DNA of 64,000 nucleotides from Methyloferula stellata AR4 (GCF_000385335.1 NZ_ARWA01000001.1:2372001-2436000); one strand, 5' to 3'; counted from the first letter of the stretch, positions 16,463 through 24,712 are shown. Notes: generated from the sequence alone by a model not told the origin. A program made the numbers and translations.

Positions 16463-16627
16463 TCAGATCTTGCCCAGCAAAAGCAAAATCACCAGAATAA
16501 TGATCACAAGGCCGAGACCGCCGCCGCCATAGTAGCCGGTACCGTAGAATGGGCCGCCGCCTAGTCCGCTAAAGCCGCCCAATAGCGCGATCACCAAGAT
16601 GATGAGAATGATGGTCCAAAGTGACAT
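16463..16627 (-). CDS. DUF3309-type small membrane peptide
   Basis: This 54-residue peptide starts MSLWTIILIILVIALLGGFS and ends LGLVIIILVILLLLGKI, with a Gly/Tyr-rich centre (GGGPFYGTGYYGGGG). It matches the DUF3309 plan more closely than the paralogue at 11747. It is too short to stand out in ordinary open-frame searches. No clear FNR box was found upstream. Confidence 0.75.
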   Translation of the reverse strand: MSLWTIILIILVIALLGGFSGLGGGPFYGTGYYGGGGLGLVIIILVILLLLGKI

Positions 16628-16975
16628 TTTAGAATTTCCTTTTTCTTGGATCAGCTGAAATCTACCAATTGACTCGCGAGCGCGAACGCTACTTCACTAA
16701 CACTGGGCACATTACGCTCGATCACTTCTTCGAATATTGGAACGCAGGCCGCCTGTCGGCGCAATCTTATTGTCAGCGAATTTGAGGCTCGCGACGAAAG
16801 CGCCTTGTCGCGCTATCGACGTATAGATGCGGGCTAACCCTTGAACCGGAGTCTCCGGATAGAGTCTATGTGCGCCATACATAGATTGCTCAGGCGCCGC
16901 GTTCGGCGTCTGAGCAAAATTGCACACTCTTGCCTGCTTACGATGGCAAGGATCGAAGTAAAACGGCGCGGAGGC

Positions 16976-17149
16976 CTATTTCCCTTTGAGCGTGTCTTTG
17001 AGTCCGCCGATGGCGTTCTGGATCTTGCCCTCGACCTTGTCGGCCTTGCCCTGCGACTCCAATTTTGCGTCACCAACGGCCTTGCCGACGGTCTCCTTAA
17101 TGGCGCCCTTGGCTTGTTTGGCCGCGCCGGCGATACGATCTTTGTCCAT
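16976..17149 (-). CDS. CsbD-family stress protein
   Basis: This 57-residue hydrophilic protein starts MDKDRIAGAAKQAKGAIKET and ends IQNAIGGLKDTLKGK. It has the A-K-Q-x-K-G-x-x-K-E and Q-G-K-x-D-K-x-x-G-K repeats of the CsbD family, which is induced by general stress in many bacteria. The biochemical role of the family is unknown. A FNR-type box lies about 110 bases upstream at 17253. It lies among other small stress-type genes. Confidence 0.85.
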   Translation of the reverse strand: MDKDRIAGAAKQAKGAIKETVGKAVGDAKLESQGKADKVEGKIQNAIGGLKDTLKGK

Positions 17150-17252
17150 GACTTTTTCCTCTCACCTCGCACCTCTCCCGAACTGGAGAGTTGGGCTAGA
17201 GCGTAGCTAGTCCCACAATTCGAAATATTGCACCGGGCGCGAGCAATCATCG

Positions 17253-17266
17253 TTGATCTACGTCAA
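17253..17266 (-). promoter_or_regulatory. FNR/FixK-type box before the CsbD gene
   Basis: TTGAT-CTAC-GTCAA, one mismatch to consensus, centred 110 bases upstream of the CsbD start at 17149, much as in the other boxes of the island. Confidence 0.5.
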
Positions 17267-17407
17267 CTAACGGTAGATAGCGCCTTGAAGTGGTCCGCTT
17301 GAAGTATGTCTTCAGACTGAGAATTGATATGGCGAGCAAGAAACACATGCCAGAGAACGATCACGTAGGATGCGTAAGACGTGACGCTTGAAACGCCGAA
17401 ATGAGGC

Positions 17408-17869
17408 TCACTCATCAATCTCACGCTCTCGGCTGAGACCGATCAGCTCGTTTGCAAACTTCTTCTTCTGCTGTTCGTCTAGGCTCGCATAGAGCGGTTG
17501 GGCGGCATCGGCGAGCTTCTTTACATTGGCGGAGTGCTCACCGAGAAACTTCGCACTGTCGTTCAAATATTGGATGACGTCGCTTCCGTCCTCCCGCTGT
17601 TCGCGTTCGGCTTGAAAGGCGACCTGACGATCAGCGCGGGTCTTGTCGATGTCGTGCACAGCGCTTTCGAAACCGGGCCAGTTCTTCTCTTGATCCGGCG
17701 TGAGACGTAGATCTGCCTTGACGCGTGCCGTGTGCGCGTCCGATTCAGCAACAATTTGGTTGGCGGTGAGTGCGGCTCGGTCTGCGCGGCTCTGCGCAAA
17801 GGCTGAACCTGTTACTCCGGTACCAGAGATGAGGGCTGCGACTGCTGCGGTCAGAAGTACTTTCTTCAT
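17408..17869 (-). CDS. Spy/CpxP-like periplasmic LTXXQ protein, copy 2
   Basis: This 153-residue near-duplicate of 14537-14998 has the same signal peptide plan (MKKVLLTAAVAALISGTGVT), the same LTPDQ and LDEQQ motifs and an identical C-terminus (ANELIGLSREREIDE). The duplication covers about 600 bp including promoter DNA and the stop region. GGAGAG precedes the ATG at 17869. Substitutions are mostly conservative (for example ARADR to TRADR), so both copies look functional. A FNR-type box lies at 17966. Confidence 0.8.
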   Translation of the reverse strand: MKKVLLTAAVAALISGTGVTGSAFAQSRADRAALTANQIVAESDAHTARVKADLRLTPDQEKNWPGFESAVHDIDKTRADRQVAFQAEREQREDGSDVIQYLNDSAKFLGEHSANVKKLADAAQPLYASLDEQQKKKFANELIGLSREREIDE

Positions 17870-17965
17870 GGCATTCTCTCCAAAGGATATTTGCCGAGCA
17901 CTATGTCTCGACAATATCTCTCCCTAAAGACACCGGTCAGTTTTCTTGATTGGCTTGCACTCGCC

Positions 17966-17979
17966 TTGAGGTGAATCAA
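17966..17979 (-). promoter_or_regulatory. FNR/FixK-type box before Spy-like copy 2
   Basis: TTGAG-GTGA-ATCAA sits at the same place as the box at 15096. The half-sites are identical and the spacer differs (GTGA against CTGG). Confidence 0.6.
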
Positions 17980-18151
17980 TCATACAGCCTTGTCCGCCGC
18001 GGACGAGGCCTTCTCGCCCAGCGTCGACTCCCAGGGTTTGACAGCGCGAATACGGATGTCGCGATGACACATTCGTGCCGATGATTTCATATTGATCAGC
18101 CGAGGAAAGGGTTCCGAAATCGAAAGGATTCTCCAAAAGTGAAGCTGTTGC

Positions 18152-18163
18152 TGACTTTTGTCA
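18152..18163. promoter_or_regulatory. Third copy of the TGAC-N4-GTCA motif
   Basis: TGACTTTTGTCA is the reverse complement of TGACAAAAGTCA, the core of the repeats at 10771 and 12240. It lies about 150 bases before the small gene at 18311, similar to the spacing in the two regulator promoters. Confidence 0.5.
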
Positions 18164-18310
18164 TGGCGACGATCTCATTTCAGCTTTCAATGTCATCCAT
18201 ACTGGAGCAGCATCCGCGTTGAGCTGAAATGATCTAGAGCGTGTTGAGTGCTGCGACTACGTATTAAGCCGTATCTGATCATTGGCTGCTACTGCCTGTG
18301 AGGCACAGCG

Positions 18311-18481
18311 ATGGATGAGTACATAGCCCGCCTGAATATCGAGCACTTTCATAAATTGCTGACTAAAGAGCGCGATGAAGCCAAGCGACAGGTTCTTCTT
18401 CAACTTCTTGAGGAAGAAGAGAGAAAACTAGCAGTCCTACATAGCGCGTCGGAGCGGCAGAAGACCGCGCGAAAATCTTAG
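18311..18481 (+). CDS. Small hypothetical protein, helical
   Basis: This 56-residue protein starts MDEYIARLNIEHFHKLLTKE and continues RDEAKRQVLLQLLEEEERKL. It is highly charged and predicted to be helical, and resembles short proteins seen often in rhizobial genomes. The stop overlaps the stop of the opposite-strand gene at 18478 by four bases. The TGAC-N4-GTCA motif at 18152 lies upstream. Function is unknown. Confidence 0.6.
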   Translation: MDEYIARLNIEHFHKLLTKERDEAKRQVLLQLLEEEERKLAVLHSASERQKTARKS

Positions 18482-18666
18482 GATGTATGCTGCCAGTCCC
18501 GCCAATGAGTGGGGTGGACATCTACTTTTTTATCCGTCTCGGCATTGACCCAGCCATCGATCGTTCGGCGACAGGCGAAAACGAGCGCATGAGGCTCATC
18601 ATCATCGATGACGGCCAATTCAAGCTCACGATCGAGCGGAGCTGTAGAAATCGGTTCCCACTGCAT
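18478..18666 (-). CDS. Small hypothetical protein (PISTAP...PTHWR type)
   Basis: This 62-residue protein starts MQWEPISTAPLDRELELAVI and ends VDVHPTHWRDWQH. I recognise this pattern from small uncharacterised proteins in Bradyrhizobium and relatives. No Shine-Dalgarno site precedes the ATG. Instead a -10-like TATGAT (18680-18675 on the minus strand) lies only about 9 bases from it and a FNR-type box is centred 40 bases upstream, so the message may be nearly leaderless. Confidence 0.65.
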   Translation of the reverse strand: MQWEPISTAPLDRELELAVIDDDEPHALVFACRRTIDGWVNAETDKKVDVHPTHWRDWQHTS

Positions 18667-18699
18667 AGATCATTATCATAAATGACAAAGACAATTGCT

Positions 18700-18713
18700 T
18701 TGATCTGGATCAT
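18700..18713 (-). promoter_or_regulatory. FNR/FixK-type box, leaderless promoter candidate
   Basis: TTGAT-CTGG-ATCAT, one mismatch to consensus, centred about 40 bases upstream of the ATG at 18666. A -41.5 placement would put transcription start at or next to the start codon. The rest of the 18714-19049 gap shows no convincing gene. Confidence 0.5.
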
Positions 18714-19049
18714 CAGGCTGTCATCCATAGACCCACTCATGATCGTGCTCAGCCTTTTCGCCGCAAGAGCTTTCGATTTGAGTCAGACGGGGGCTTTGCA
18801 GCTTGCGATGATTGCTTCTTCGTCGTCTTCAAGGTCGCCGAAGTTCAGTATGGCTCGGCGCCCCTCTGCTGTTCTACCGCCTTCCTATAGCCGGCATCCG
18901 TGGCGAGATTTCTTCGCATCTTGACCATGAATGGCTGGAGTGCTCGAGGCGACGCCCCATTATCATTATTCCTCTTCTCTGTGGCGCAGACCACCGACAG
19001 TACGAGCCATAGCGTGCAATGATTCCAAATGAGGTTGGAATGATCCGCT

Positions 19050-19244
19050 ATGTCAGAGTTCGAAAGAAAGTATGCCTTAGAGTGCCTGCGGCTTGAGGCT
19101 GACTGCAGGCAATTGGCGCAAGAGGCTCATACCTCTAGCTTGCAGTCACATTTCCTTGCGATGGCAATCTTCTGGTCTGAATTAGCCGTTCAGGAGCCAA
19201 GCGAGGATACATATAAGCTTCTAGCTAAAGCATCATTGGCTTAA
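19050..19244 (+). CDS. Small hypothetical protein
   Basis: This 64-residue protein starts MSEFERKYALECLRLEADCR and contains QLAQEAHTSSLQSHFLAMAI. It resembles short helical proteins common in Hyphomicrobiales (MSEFERKYALEC- type). No signal peptide or membrane segment is present. The composition and recognisable pattern support a real gene; the function is unknown. Confidence 0.6.
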   Translation: MSEFERKYALECLRLEADCRQLAQEAHTSSLQSHFLAMAIFWSELAVQEPSEDTYKLLAKASLA

Positions 19245-19407
19245 GCGAGGCAAATCCTCTCAGCCGGTTGTTTTGATTGTCGATGATGATCGGCAACGAG
19301 AGGTTGCTCATGGCTGATATTATGGATGATGCCGGCTTCGCGAAAATGCTTAGAGCATCTTGCCCTTTGTATTTGTCACCGCGAGGATGATCCCTTAGAA
19401 CTACGCT

Positions 19408-20176
19408 ATGGCACAATCTCCAGCGCATAAACCACAGAGCAACCAATTGCTCGACGCTTTGGAGCCTGCCAGTCGCAAGCGGATCGACCCGCATCTGGAA
19501 AATGTGAAGTTCAAGCTTGGAGCGGTTGTTTGCGATGCGGGCGGCCTTCTCAGGCACGCCTATTTCCCCGAGGGAAGCGTCCTCTCGTTGCTCACGGTTT
19601 TGGAGAACGGCTCGGCAATCGAAACCGCAAACATAGGGGCGCGAAGGAGCGTTCGGCCTCTTCGCTGCCATGTACAGCCGGGTCTCCTTCAATCGATGTA
19701 TTGTTCAACTTGAAGGCCATATGGTTCGATGTCCGATCGAAGTTTTGCAAGCGGAATTCAAGAGCAGCGAACACGTGCGCGATCTCTTCGTCAGCTATTC
19801 CGAGACGCTACTCTCGCAAGTGCAGCAGACTGTGGCCTGCAATGCCCTGCATTCGACTGAGGAGAGAATGTGCCGATGGCTCTTGATGATGCATGATCGG
19901 GCCGAAGGCGAAGCCCTGCCTTACACGCACGACTTTCTAGCGCACATCCTAGGTGCCAATCGCAAATCGGTAACGGTTGCAGCGCAAGCTCTGCAAAGGG
20001 CCGGCCTTATCAGTTATCGGCGGGGAACGATTCAAGTTCTCGATCGCATCGGCCTCGAAAAGGCATCATGCGAATGCTACGCGATCGTGAAGGAGCGATT
20101 TGACGCCTTCCTTACGCCGCCCTCGACCGCGGTTCAGGGCAACACAAAAGGCCGGGGCAAGACGAGCGACACATAG
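19408..20176 (+). pseudogene. Crp/Fnr-family regulator with a frameshift
   Basis: The first frame starts MAQSPAHKPQSNQLLDALEP and runs through a cNMP-binding-like domain to ENGSAIETANIG. In frame +1 the chain continues REGAFGLFAAMYSRVSFNRC to the end (LGANRKSVTVAAQALQRAGL, an HTH). One extra G in the run at 19636-19639 explains the break exactly: removing it restores NIGREGAFGLFAAMYSR. The intact product would be about 255 residues, of the Crp group with YSETLLSQVQQTVACNALHS. It is either a recent pseudogene, a sequencing error or a programmed slip; the flanking codons look undecayed. Confidence 0.8.
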
Positions 20177-20337
20177 CGTCCCCAGTTCGACTTGCGACTG
20201 ACTCAAATATGATTTCATTCTCACACGCTGGCGATTCGAGAGCTGGTGAATTTACGGCGTTTACATAGTTTCTTCGAGGTACAGGCGCGGCCCGACGCGT
20301 CGTCTCTGCGCAAATCTAATCAATAGGTTTTGCACGG

Positions 20338-21009
20338 TTAGTCATCCTCTGGCTTTCCTATGTCGCCGTGCAGAAGCGCATTCAACAATGACTTATGAAC
20401 TTGGATATGGCTGTTATAATCAATGAAGCCCTTCTGACGAAATTTGTTCATGAAATGGCTGACGCGAGACCGCGTGGTTCCGATCATCTCAGCCAGCATT
20501 TCCTGACTTATCTCCGGTAGAACCGCGTCCCGATTTCCGCCTTTGCCGAACTTCCCGAGGATGAGAAGAAGTCGCGCTAGGCGCTTTTCACTCGGGTTGA
20601 CAAGGTGATCGACAAGATCCTGCTCCAGACGAGCGTTGCGCGTCAGCAAATAGGTGGCGAACTGGTTCGAAAATTCCTGGTCTTCATGTAAGGCGCCCAT
20701 GACAGCATTTTTTTCCATCCGGACCACGACGCAGGCGGTCATCGCCACAGCGGACGTCGTGCGGAACTCCGTGGCGAGGCATCCCTCGCCGCAGAAACTG
20801 CCGGCCTCAAGAATCGCGATCACGGCCTGCTTCCGATGTTTGGAAACGACGGTAACTTTGATCTTGCCTTCCAGGATATAATATACCGCATCCGCAGGAT
20901 CACCCTGCGCGAAGAGAGCTTGGTTCTTCAGCAACCTGACATCGCCTATCGTACCGCTCAAGTTCAACAGACGATGCAAGTCAAAGAACGATGCTGGTTC
21001 CTCAGCCAT
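20338..21009 (-). CDS. Crp/Fnr-family transcriptional regulator
   Basis: This 223-residue protein has a beta-roll domain (LFAQGDPADAVYYILEGKIK, EAGSFCGEGCLA) and a C-terminal HTH (EMIGTTRSRVSHFMNKFRQK). The recognition helix differs from that of the FixK-like pair, so targets probably differ. GGAGG before the ATG at 21009 chooses this start over a longer open frame. It is a close paralogue of the regulator at 38384. A FNR-type box at 21175 lies about 170 bases upstream. The ligand is unknown. Confidence 0.85.
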   Translation of the reverse strand: MAEEPASFFDLHRLLNLSGTIGDVRLLKNQALFAQGDPADAVYYILEGKIKVTVVSKHRKQAVIAILEAGSFCGEGCLATEFRTTSAVAMTACVVVRMEKNAVMGALHEDQEFSNQFATYLLTRNARLEQDLVDHLVNPSEKRLARLLLILGKFGKGGNRDAVLPEISQEMLAEMIGTTRSRVSHFMNKFRQKGFIDYNSHIQVHKSLLNALLHGDIGKPEDD

Positions 21010-21174
21010 CCTTCGGACCTCCGAAGAGTTTCGTTCATGAGCGCCAAAACGCCCATTGAATTCCCAAAATGATTTATCGGCAATTCTAGCCACTGGGCTC
21101 TCGGCGCAATGCGCGAACAAGCTCGCTTTGGCTCACGTTTCGCGTGCTTATAGCCAACCGTCAAAATGCGAGCA

Positions 21175-21188
21175 TTGACACCGATCAA
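21175..21188. promoter_or_regulatory. FNR/FixK-type box upstream of a Crp gene
   Basis: TTGAC-ACCG-ATCAA, one mismatch to consensus, about 170 bases before the start at 21009. The distance is longer than for the other boxes. The rest of the 21010-21452 gap shows no gene. Confidence 0.4.
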
Positions 21189-21452
21189 ACCGAAATATCG
21201 CTAGGTACGACAGCGTGATTGTCACCGCTAATCGGGAATACCTCGTGCGAAACAAAGCTTTATTCTGTTTAAATTCAGCCTCATTGTCTGGAACAGCAGG
21301 TTCCGACGGCCATATAAAAAAGACTGACGCAGATATCATCGAATGAAGGTGCGGGACTCACCACCGTCCATTTCCAAATGCATCGTAGTCATGCCCTGCA
21401 AGCTCGTTCATAGATTTCAAAAACATCGTGCAGTTTTCCTATTGGTGCTTCT

Positions 21453-22331
21453 TTGATCTCCCTCCGACTCCATCACAAAACGACCTACCGCTATCTGACG
21501 CCAGTCAGTCTCGGTCCACACCGTTTGATGCTCCGTCCACGTGAGAGCCACGAGCTTCGCCTCATTTCAAACGATGTGGTGGTGACGCCTGCCGCGACGA
21601 TGACTTGGGCGCGGGATGTCTTCGGCAATGTCGTAGCGACGGCGAGTTTTGCGGCCATGGCTGACACGCTGGTGATCGAAAGCGTCACAGATCTCGAGCT
21701 CAATACGATCGCTTGGCCGATCTTTGACATTGCCGCCGCGGCTATCTTTTACCCCTTCCGCTATTCCGACGATGATTGGATCGATCTCGGAGCTCTGACG
21801 ATCCAGCAATATACCGATCCTGAAGGGCGATTGCGGGCATGGGCATACGCTTTCGTCCGCGGCAACCCGACCGACACGCTTTCGCTCCTGAAAGATATCA
21901 ACGCCAATATTGCGTCGTGGATTTCATATCAGAGCCGTGAGGACGAAGGTACGCAAACGCCTTTGCAGACCTTGGAGCGGAGATGGGGGTCGTGCCGGGA
22001 CTTTGCGGTTCTCTTCGTCGAAGCGATACGAAGTCTCGGCTTCGGCGCGAGAGTCGTCTCTGGGTATCTTTACAATCCAGATCAGGAGATGGAAGGTTCG
22101 CGCGATACAGGCTCGACTCATGCCTGGGCGGAAGTCTATGTGCCGGGTGCGGGCTGGATCACATTCGATCCGACGAACCGTCATGTTGGCGGCTTCAATC
22201 TGATTCCTGTCGCCGTCGCACGCGACATTCGTCTGGCCGTACCAGTCGCCGGCAGTTTCGCGGGAACGAACGATGCGTTCCTCGGAATGGAAGTTGAGGT
22301 CCACATCGCGTCCCTGCCGTCCAAAGCTTAA
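21453..22331 (+). CDS. Transglutaminase-like protein
   Basis: This 292-residue protein has an N-terminal beta region (LRLHHKTTYRYLTPVSLGPH, LMLRPRESHELR) typical of bacterial transglutaminase-like proteins. The catalytic core follows: Cys in RWGSCRDFAVLF, His in STHAWAEVYVPGAGW and Asp in TFDPTN. Such proteins act as proteases or amidases rather than crosslinkers. There is no signal peptide, so it is cytoplasmic. The TTG at 21453 is the only start that keeps the conserved N-terminus; its ribosome binding site is weak. Related proteins often sit with alpha-E/circularly permuted ATP-grasp genes, which are absent here. Confidence 0.85.
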   Translation: MISLRLHHKTTYRYLTPVSLGPHRLMLRPRESHELRLISNDVVVTPAATMTWARDVFGNVVATASFAAMADTLVIESVTDLELNTIAWPIFDIAAAAIFYPFRYSDDDWIDLGALTIQQYTDPEGRLRAWAYAFVRGNPTDTLSLLKDINANIASWISYQSREDEGTQTPLQTLERRWGSCRDFAVLFVEAIRSLGFGARVVSGYLYNPDQEMEGSRDTGSTHAWAEVYVPGAGWITFDPTNRHVGGFNLIPVAVARDIRLAVPVAGSFAGTNDAFLGMEVEVHIASLPSKA

Positions 22332-22394
22332 GTCGAAATATGATCGTCACAAAGAGCGAGCGATTGGATACCTTATCCATTAGAGACTCATCAA

Positions 22395-22840
22395 AGGCGC
22401 GCTTATGCCGCTCGGCATCGAAGCGCGCAAATAGGGCAGGGCAGCTTTGACCTTTCGTTGGTCTCGATGATGTTCGCGCCAGGCTGCCGGATGAGGATCA
22501 CCAAAACCGCCACTTGGCCATTTGCAAATCCCGCGTTTCGAAGATCCTCGGCCGAGTCGACAATCTCGCCGAGGTCCGACACATGGATTGCATTGCCGTT
22601 GCGAGAGCCGACCACGAGAGGCCGATAATCGGCGGCATGAGCGGCTTGGTCATTGGCGTAGATCTGATAATGGAAGCCGCCGTCTTCGACGGCGCCTTTC
22701 GGACTGTTCGCATTCGCAGACGCCAAAGCCGCGCGTACATCTTCAAGACCGACGCCATATTTGAACAAAGCGGTTGGGTTGAGTTCGACGCGGACCACTG
22801 GAAGAGTGGCGCCGCCGATGATCGCAATCCCAATGACCAT
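22395..22840 (-). pseudogene. Relic of an RND-family efflux pump gene
   Basis: The reading VVRVELNPTALFKYGVGLED, SANANSPKGAVEDG, YRPLVVGSRNG and EDLRNAGFANGQVAVLVILI is a segment of an MdtB/AcrB-type RND inner-membrane transporter, about residues 180-320 of roughly 1040. After NIIETNE the frame shifts; the next frame gives VKAALPYLRASMPSGI, which continues the family sequence. Both ends are missing and no membrane segments remain. It cannot work; it records a lost pump operon between the transglutaminase gene and ABC operon A. Confidence 0.8.
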
Positions 22841-22935
22841 GCAAGGAAAAGCAACGTGAGTCGCTCGTCGCTTCCCTTGCGCAGGCATAGTTCAGGACAT
22901 GCACCAGAACCGCCAATGGCCGAAGCGAGTGCGGA

Positions 22936-23802
22936 TTAAAGAATGTTCGCGAGACTTTGGCCATGCAAGTCGATACTCAGACCTTGCAGGGCCTCCGTGC
23001 TGATCTCCCCGCCCATGGCCTTGAGGCTTTCTTCGCGGATAAGCGACATCAGCTCTTTGCGGAGCGCGAGAAATTCCGCCGACAGCATCATATCGGGCTG
23101 CCGCGGCCGCTCGAGCGGGACGATGATCTCAGCCTTGATCGTGCCCGGACGCGCCGTCATGCAATAGACGCGGTCGGAGAGAAAAATCGCTTCGTCAATA
23201 TCATGCGTGATAAAGAGAACTGAGATTTTCAAATGCTGCCACATATTGGTGAGGATCTGCTGCATGATGAGCCGCGTCTGCGCATCGAGCGCGCCGAAGG
23301 GCTCGTCGAGCAGCAAAACCTTGGGGCTCGTGGCCAGCGCCCGGACGATTCCGACGCGCTGCTTCATGCCGCCGGAAAGCCGGTCGGGATAATGGTTTTC
23401 AAAGGGCAGCAGACCCGCGAGACCAAGCAAAGTGCGGGCGGCCGTTTGCCTTGCGTACCGGCCTTTGCCCTTCATCGCGAGGCCGAACTCCACATTGCCG
23501 CGCACGGTCTTCCAGGGAAATAGCGAATATTGCTGGAAGACCATGCCGCGATCGGCGGAGGGCCCTTCGACTGGTTCGCCATCGACCATGACGCTGCCTT
23601 GCGTGGGCTTGAGAAAGCCGGCAACGGAATTGAGCAAGGTGGATTTGCCGCAACCCGACGGCCCGATAATGGAGACGAATTCGCCGGGACGGACATGTAG
23701 TGAGACATCGTCGACGGCCGCGACTTCGCCGTCGCGCGACGGATAGGTCAGATGAAAATTCTCGACCTCGATGAAACCCTTGGGTGCGATTGCGTCCATC
23801 AT
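22936..23802 (-). CDS. ABC transporter ATPase, nitrate/sulfonate/taurine type (operon A)
   Basis: This 288-residue ATPase has Walker A GPSGCGKST, Q-loop VFQQYSLFPW, signature LSGGMKQR, Walker B VLLLDEPFGALD and switch ITHDIDEAI, all intact. VFQQYSLFPWKTVRGNVEFG is characteristic of the SsuB/TauB/NrtD group, importers of small sulfonates, nitrate and similar anions. GGGAAG before the ATG at 23802 fixes the start; longer upstream frames overlap the permease. It is the last gene of operon A, 11 bases after the permease stop. The C-terminal tail of about 50 residues is longer than in SsuB. Confidence 0.9.
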   Translation of the reverse strand: MMDAIAPKGFIEVENFHLTYPSRDGEVAAVDDVSLHVRPGEFVSIIGPSGCGKSTLLNSVAGFLKPTQGSVMVDGEPVEGPSADRGMVFQQYSLFPWKTVRGNVEFGLAMKGKGRYARQTAARTLLGLAGLLPFENHYPDRLSGGMKQRVGIVRALATSPKVLLLDEPFGALDAQTRLIMQQILTNMWQHLKISVLFITHDIDEAIFLSDRVYCMTARPGTIKAEIIVPLERPRQPDMMLSAEFLALRKELMSLIREESLKAMGGEISTEALQGLSIDLHGQSLANIL

Positions 23803-23813
23803 CGTCTTCCCAT

Positions 23814-24710
23814 TTAGTGATTCCAGGGCATGACGAGGCGGCCGAGGCCGCGGATCGCTGCGCTTGAGGCAAGGCCGAGCACGCCGATGCAGATCATGCC
23901 GAGCGCGATATCCGCATATTGGACCAGCGAATAGGCCTCCCAGGTGAAATAGCCGATGCCGAACTGACCGGAGATCATTTCGGCTGCGATGAGCGACACC
24001 CAGGCAACGCCCATTCCGACTGTGAGGCCGGTGAAAATATGCGGCAGGGCGGCGGGGAAATAGACCTCGCGGAAAATCGCGCTCTCGCGGGCGCCGAGGC
24101 ATTGCGCCGCGCGCACCAGCACGGGATCGACCAGGCTCATCCCATGCAAAGTGTTGATGAGAATCGGAAAGAACGAGCCGATGAAGGTGATGAAGACGAT
24201 GCTCTCTTCATTGGTCGGCCAGAGCATGATCGCCATCGGAACCCAGGCAATCGCCGGAATGGGCCGCAGCACTTCCGTGACCGGAAACACGATATCGCGC
24301 AGAACTTTGAACCGTCCCATCAACAGACCGAGCGGGATCGCCATCACAGCGGCGGCTACGAAGCCGAATAGGATTCGGCGGCAACTTAGGACCACATCCG
24401 AAAAAAATTTTGGATCGTGAAGCGCCCGCGCTGCGCTTTCGAAGACGAGTTCGGGCGAAGGAACATTGACGAAGCGGACATAAAAATTGACGCGGTATGC
24501 CGTCAAGAAATGCCAGGCCATAAGAAAAGCGAGGAGTGAAAAGGCGCCGAGGACGACCCCTTGGAAATCCTTGCCGCGGAACGTGAAGATGCGGCGCGGC
24601 TTCGCCCGAGACGAGTCTTTTGCCGGCGCCGCCATTGACGCGGGCGTCGTTGTTTCAGCAGAATCGAGACGCAGCCCGTTGACGGCGACGTCGGATTTAA
24701 GAGACGCCAT
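23814..24710 (-). CDS. ABC transporter permease (operon A)
   Basis: This roughly 298-residue inner-membrane permease has a hydrophilic N-terminal 45 residues, about six hydrophobic segments and the EAA-like coupling loop RAAQCLGARESAIFREVYFP. It belongs to the SsuC/TauC/NrtB family. The ATG at 24710 follows the solute-binding-protein stop by two bases (TGAGTATG), so translation is probably coupled; a TTG at 24716 could also serve. It pairs with the ATPase at 22936. Confidence 0.9.
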   Translation of the reverse strand: MASLKSDVAVNGLRLDSAETTTPASMAAPAKDSSRAKPRRIFTFRGKDFQGVVLGAFSLLAFLMAWHFLTAYRVNFYVRFVNVPSPELVFESAARALHDPKFFSDVVLSCRRILFGFVAAAVMAIPLGLLMGRFKVLRDIVFPVTEVLRPIPAIAWVPMAIMLWPTNEESIVFITFIGSFFPILINTLHGMSLVDPVLVRAAQCLGARESAIFREVYFPAALPHIFTGLTVGMGVAWVSLIAAEMISGQFGIGYFTWEAYSLVQYADIALGMICIGVLGLASSAAIRGLGRLVMPWNH

Positions 24711-24712
24711 AC

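Noticed and set aside
16712-16927. Minus-strand 71-codon frame between DUF3309 and CsbD
   Set aside because: No family, no ribosome binding site and no hydrophobic or helical pattern to support it.
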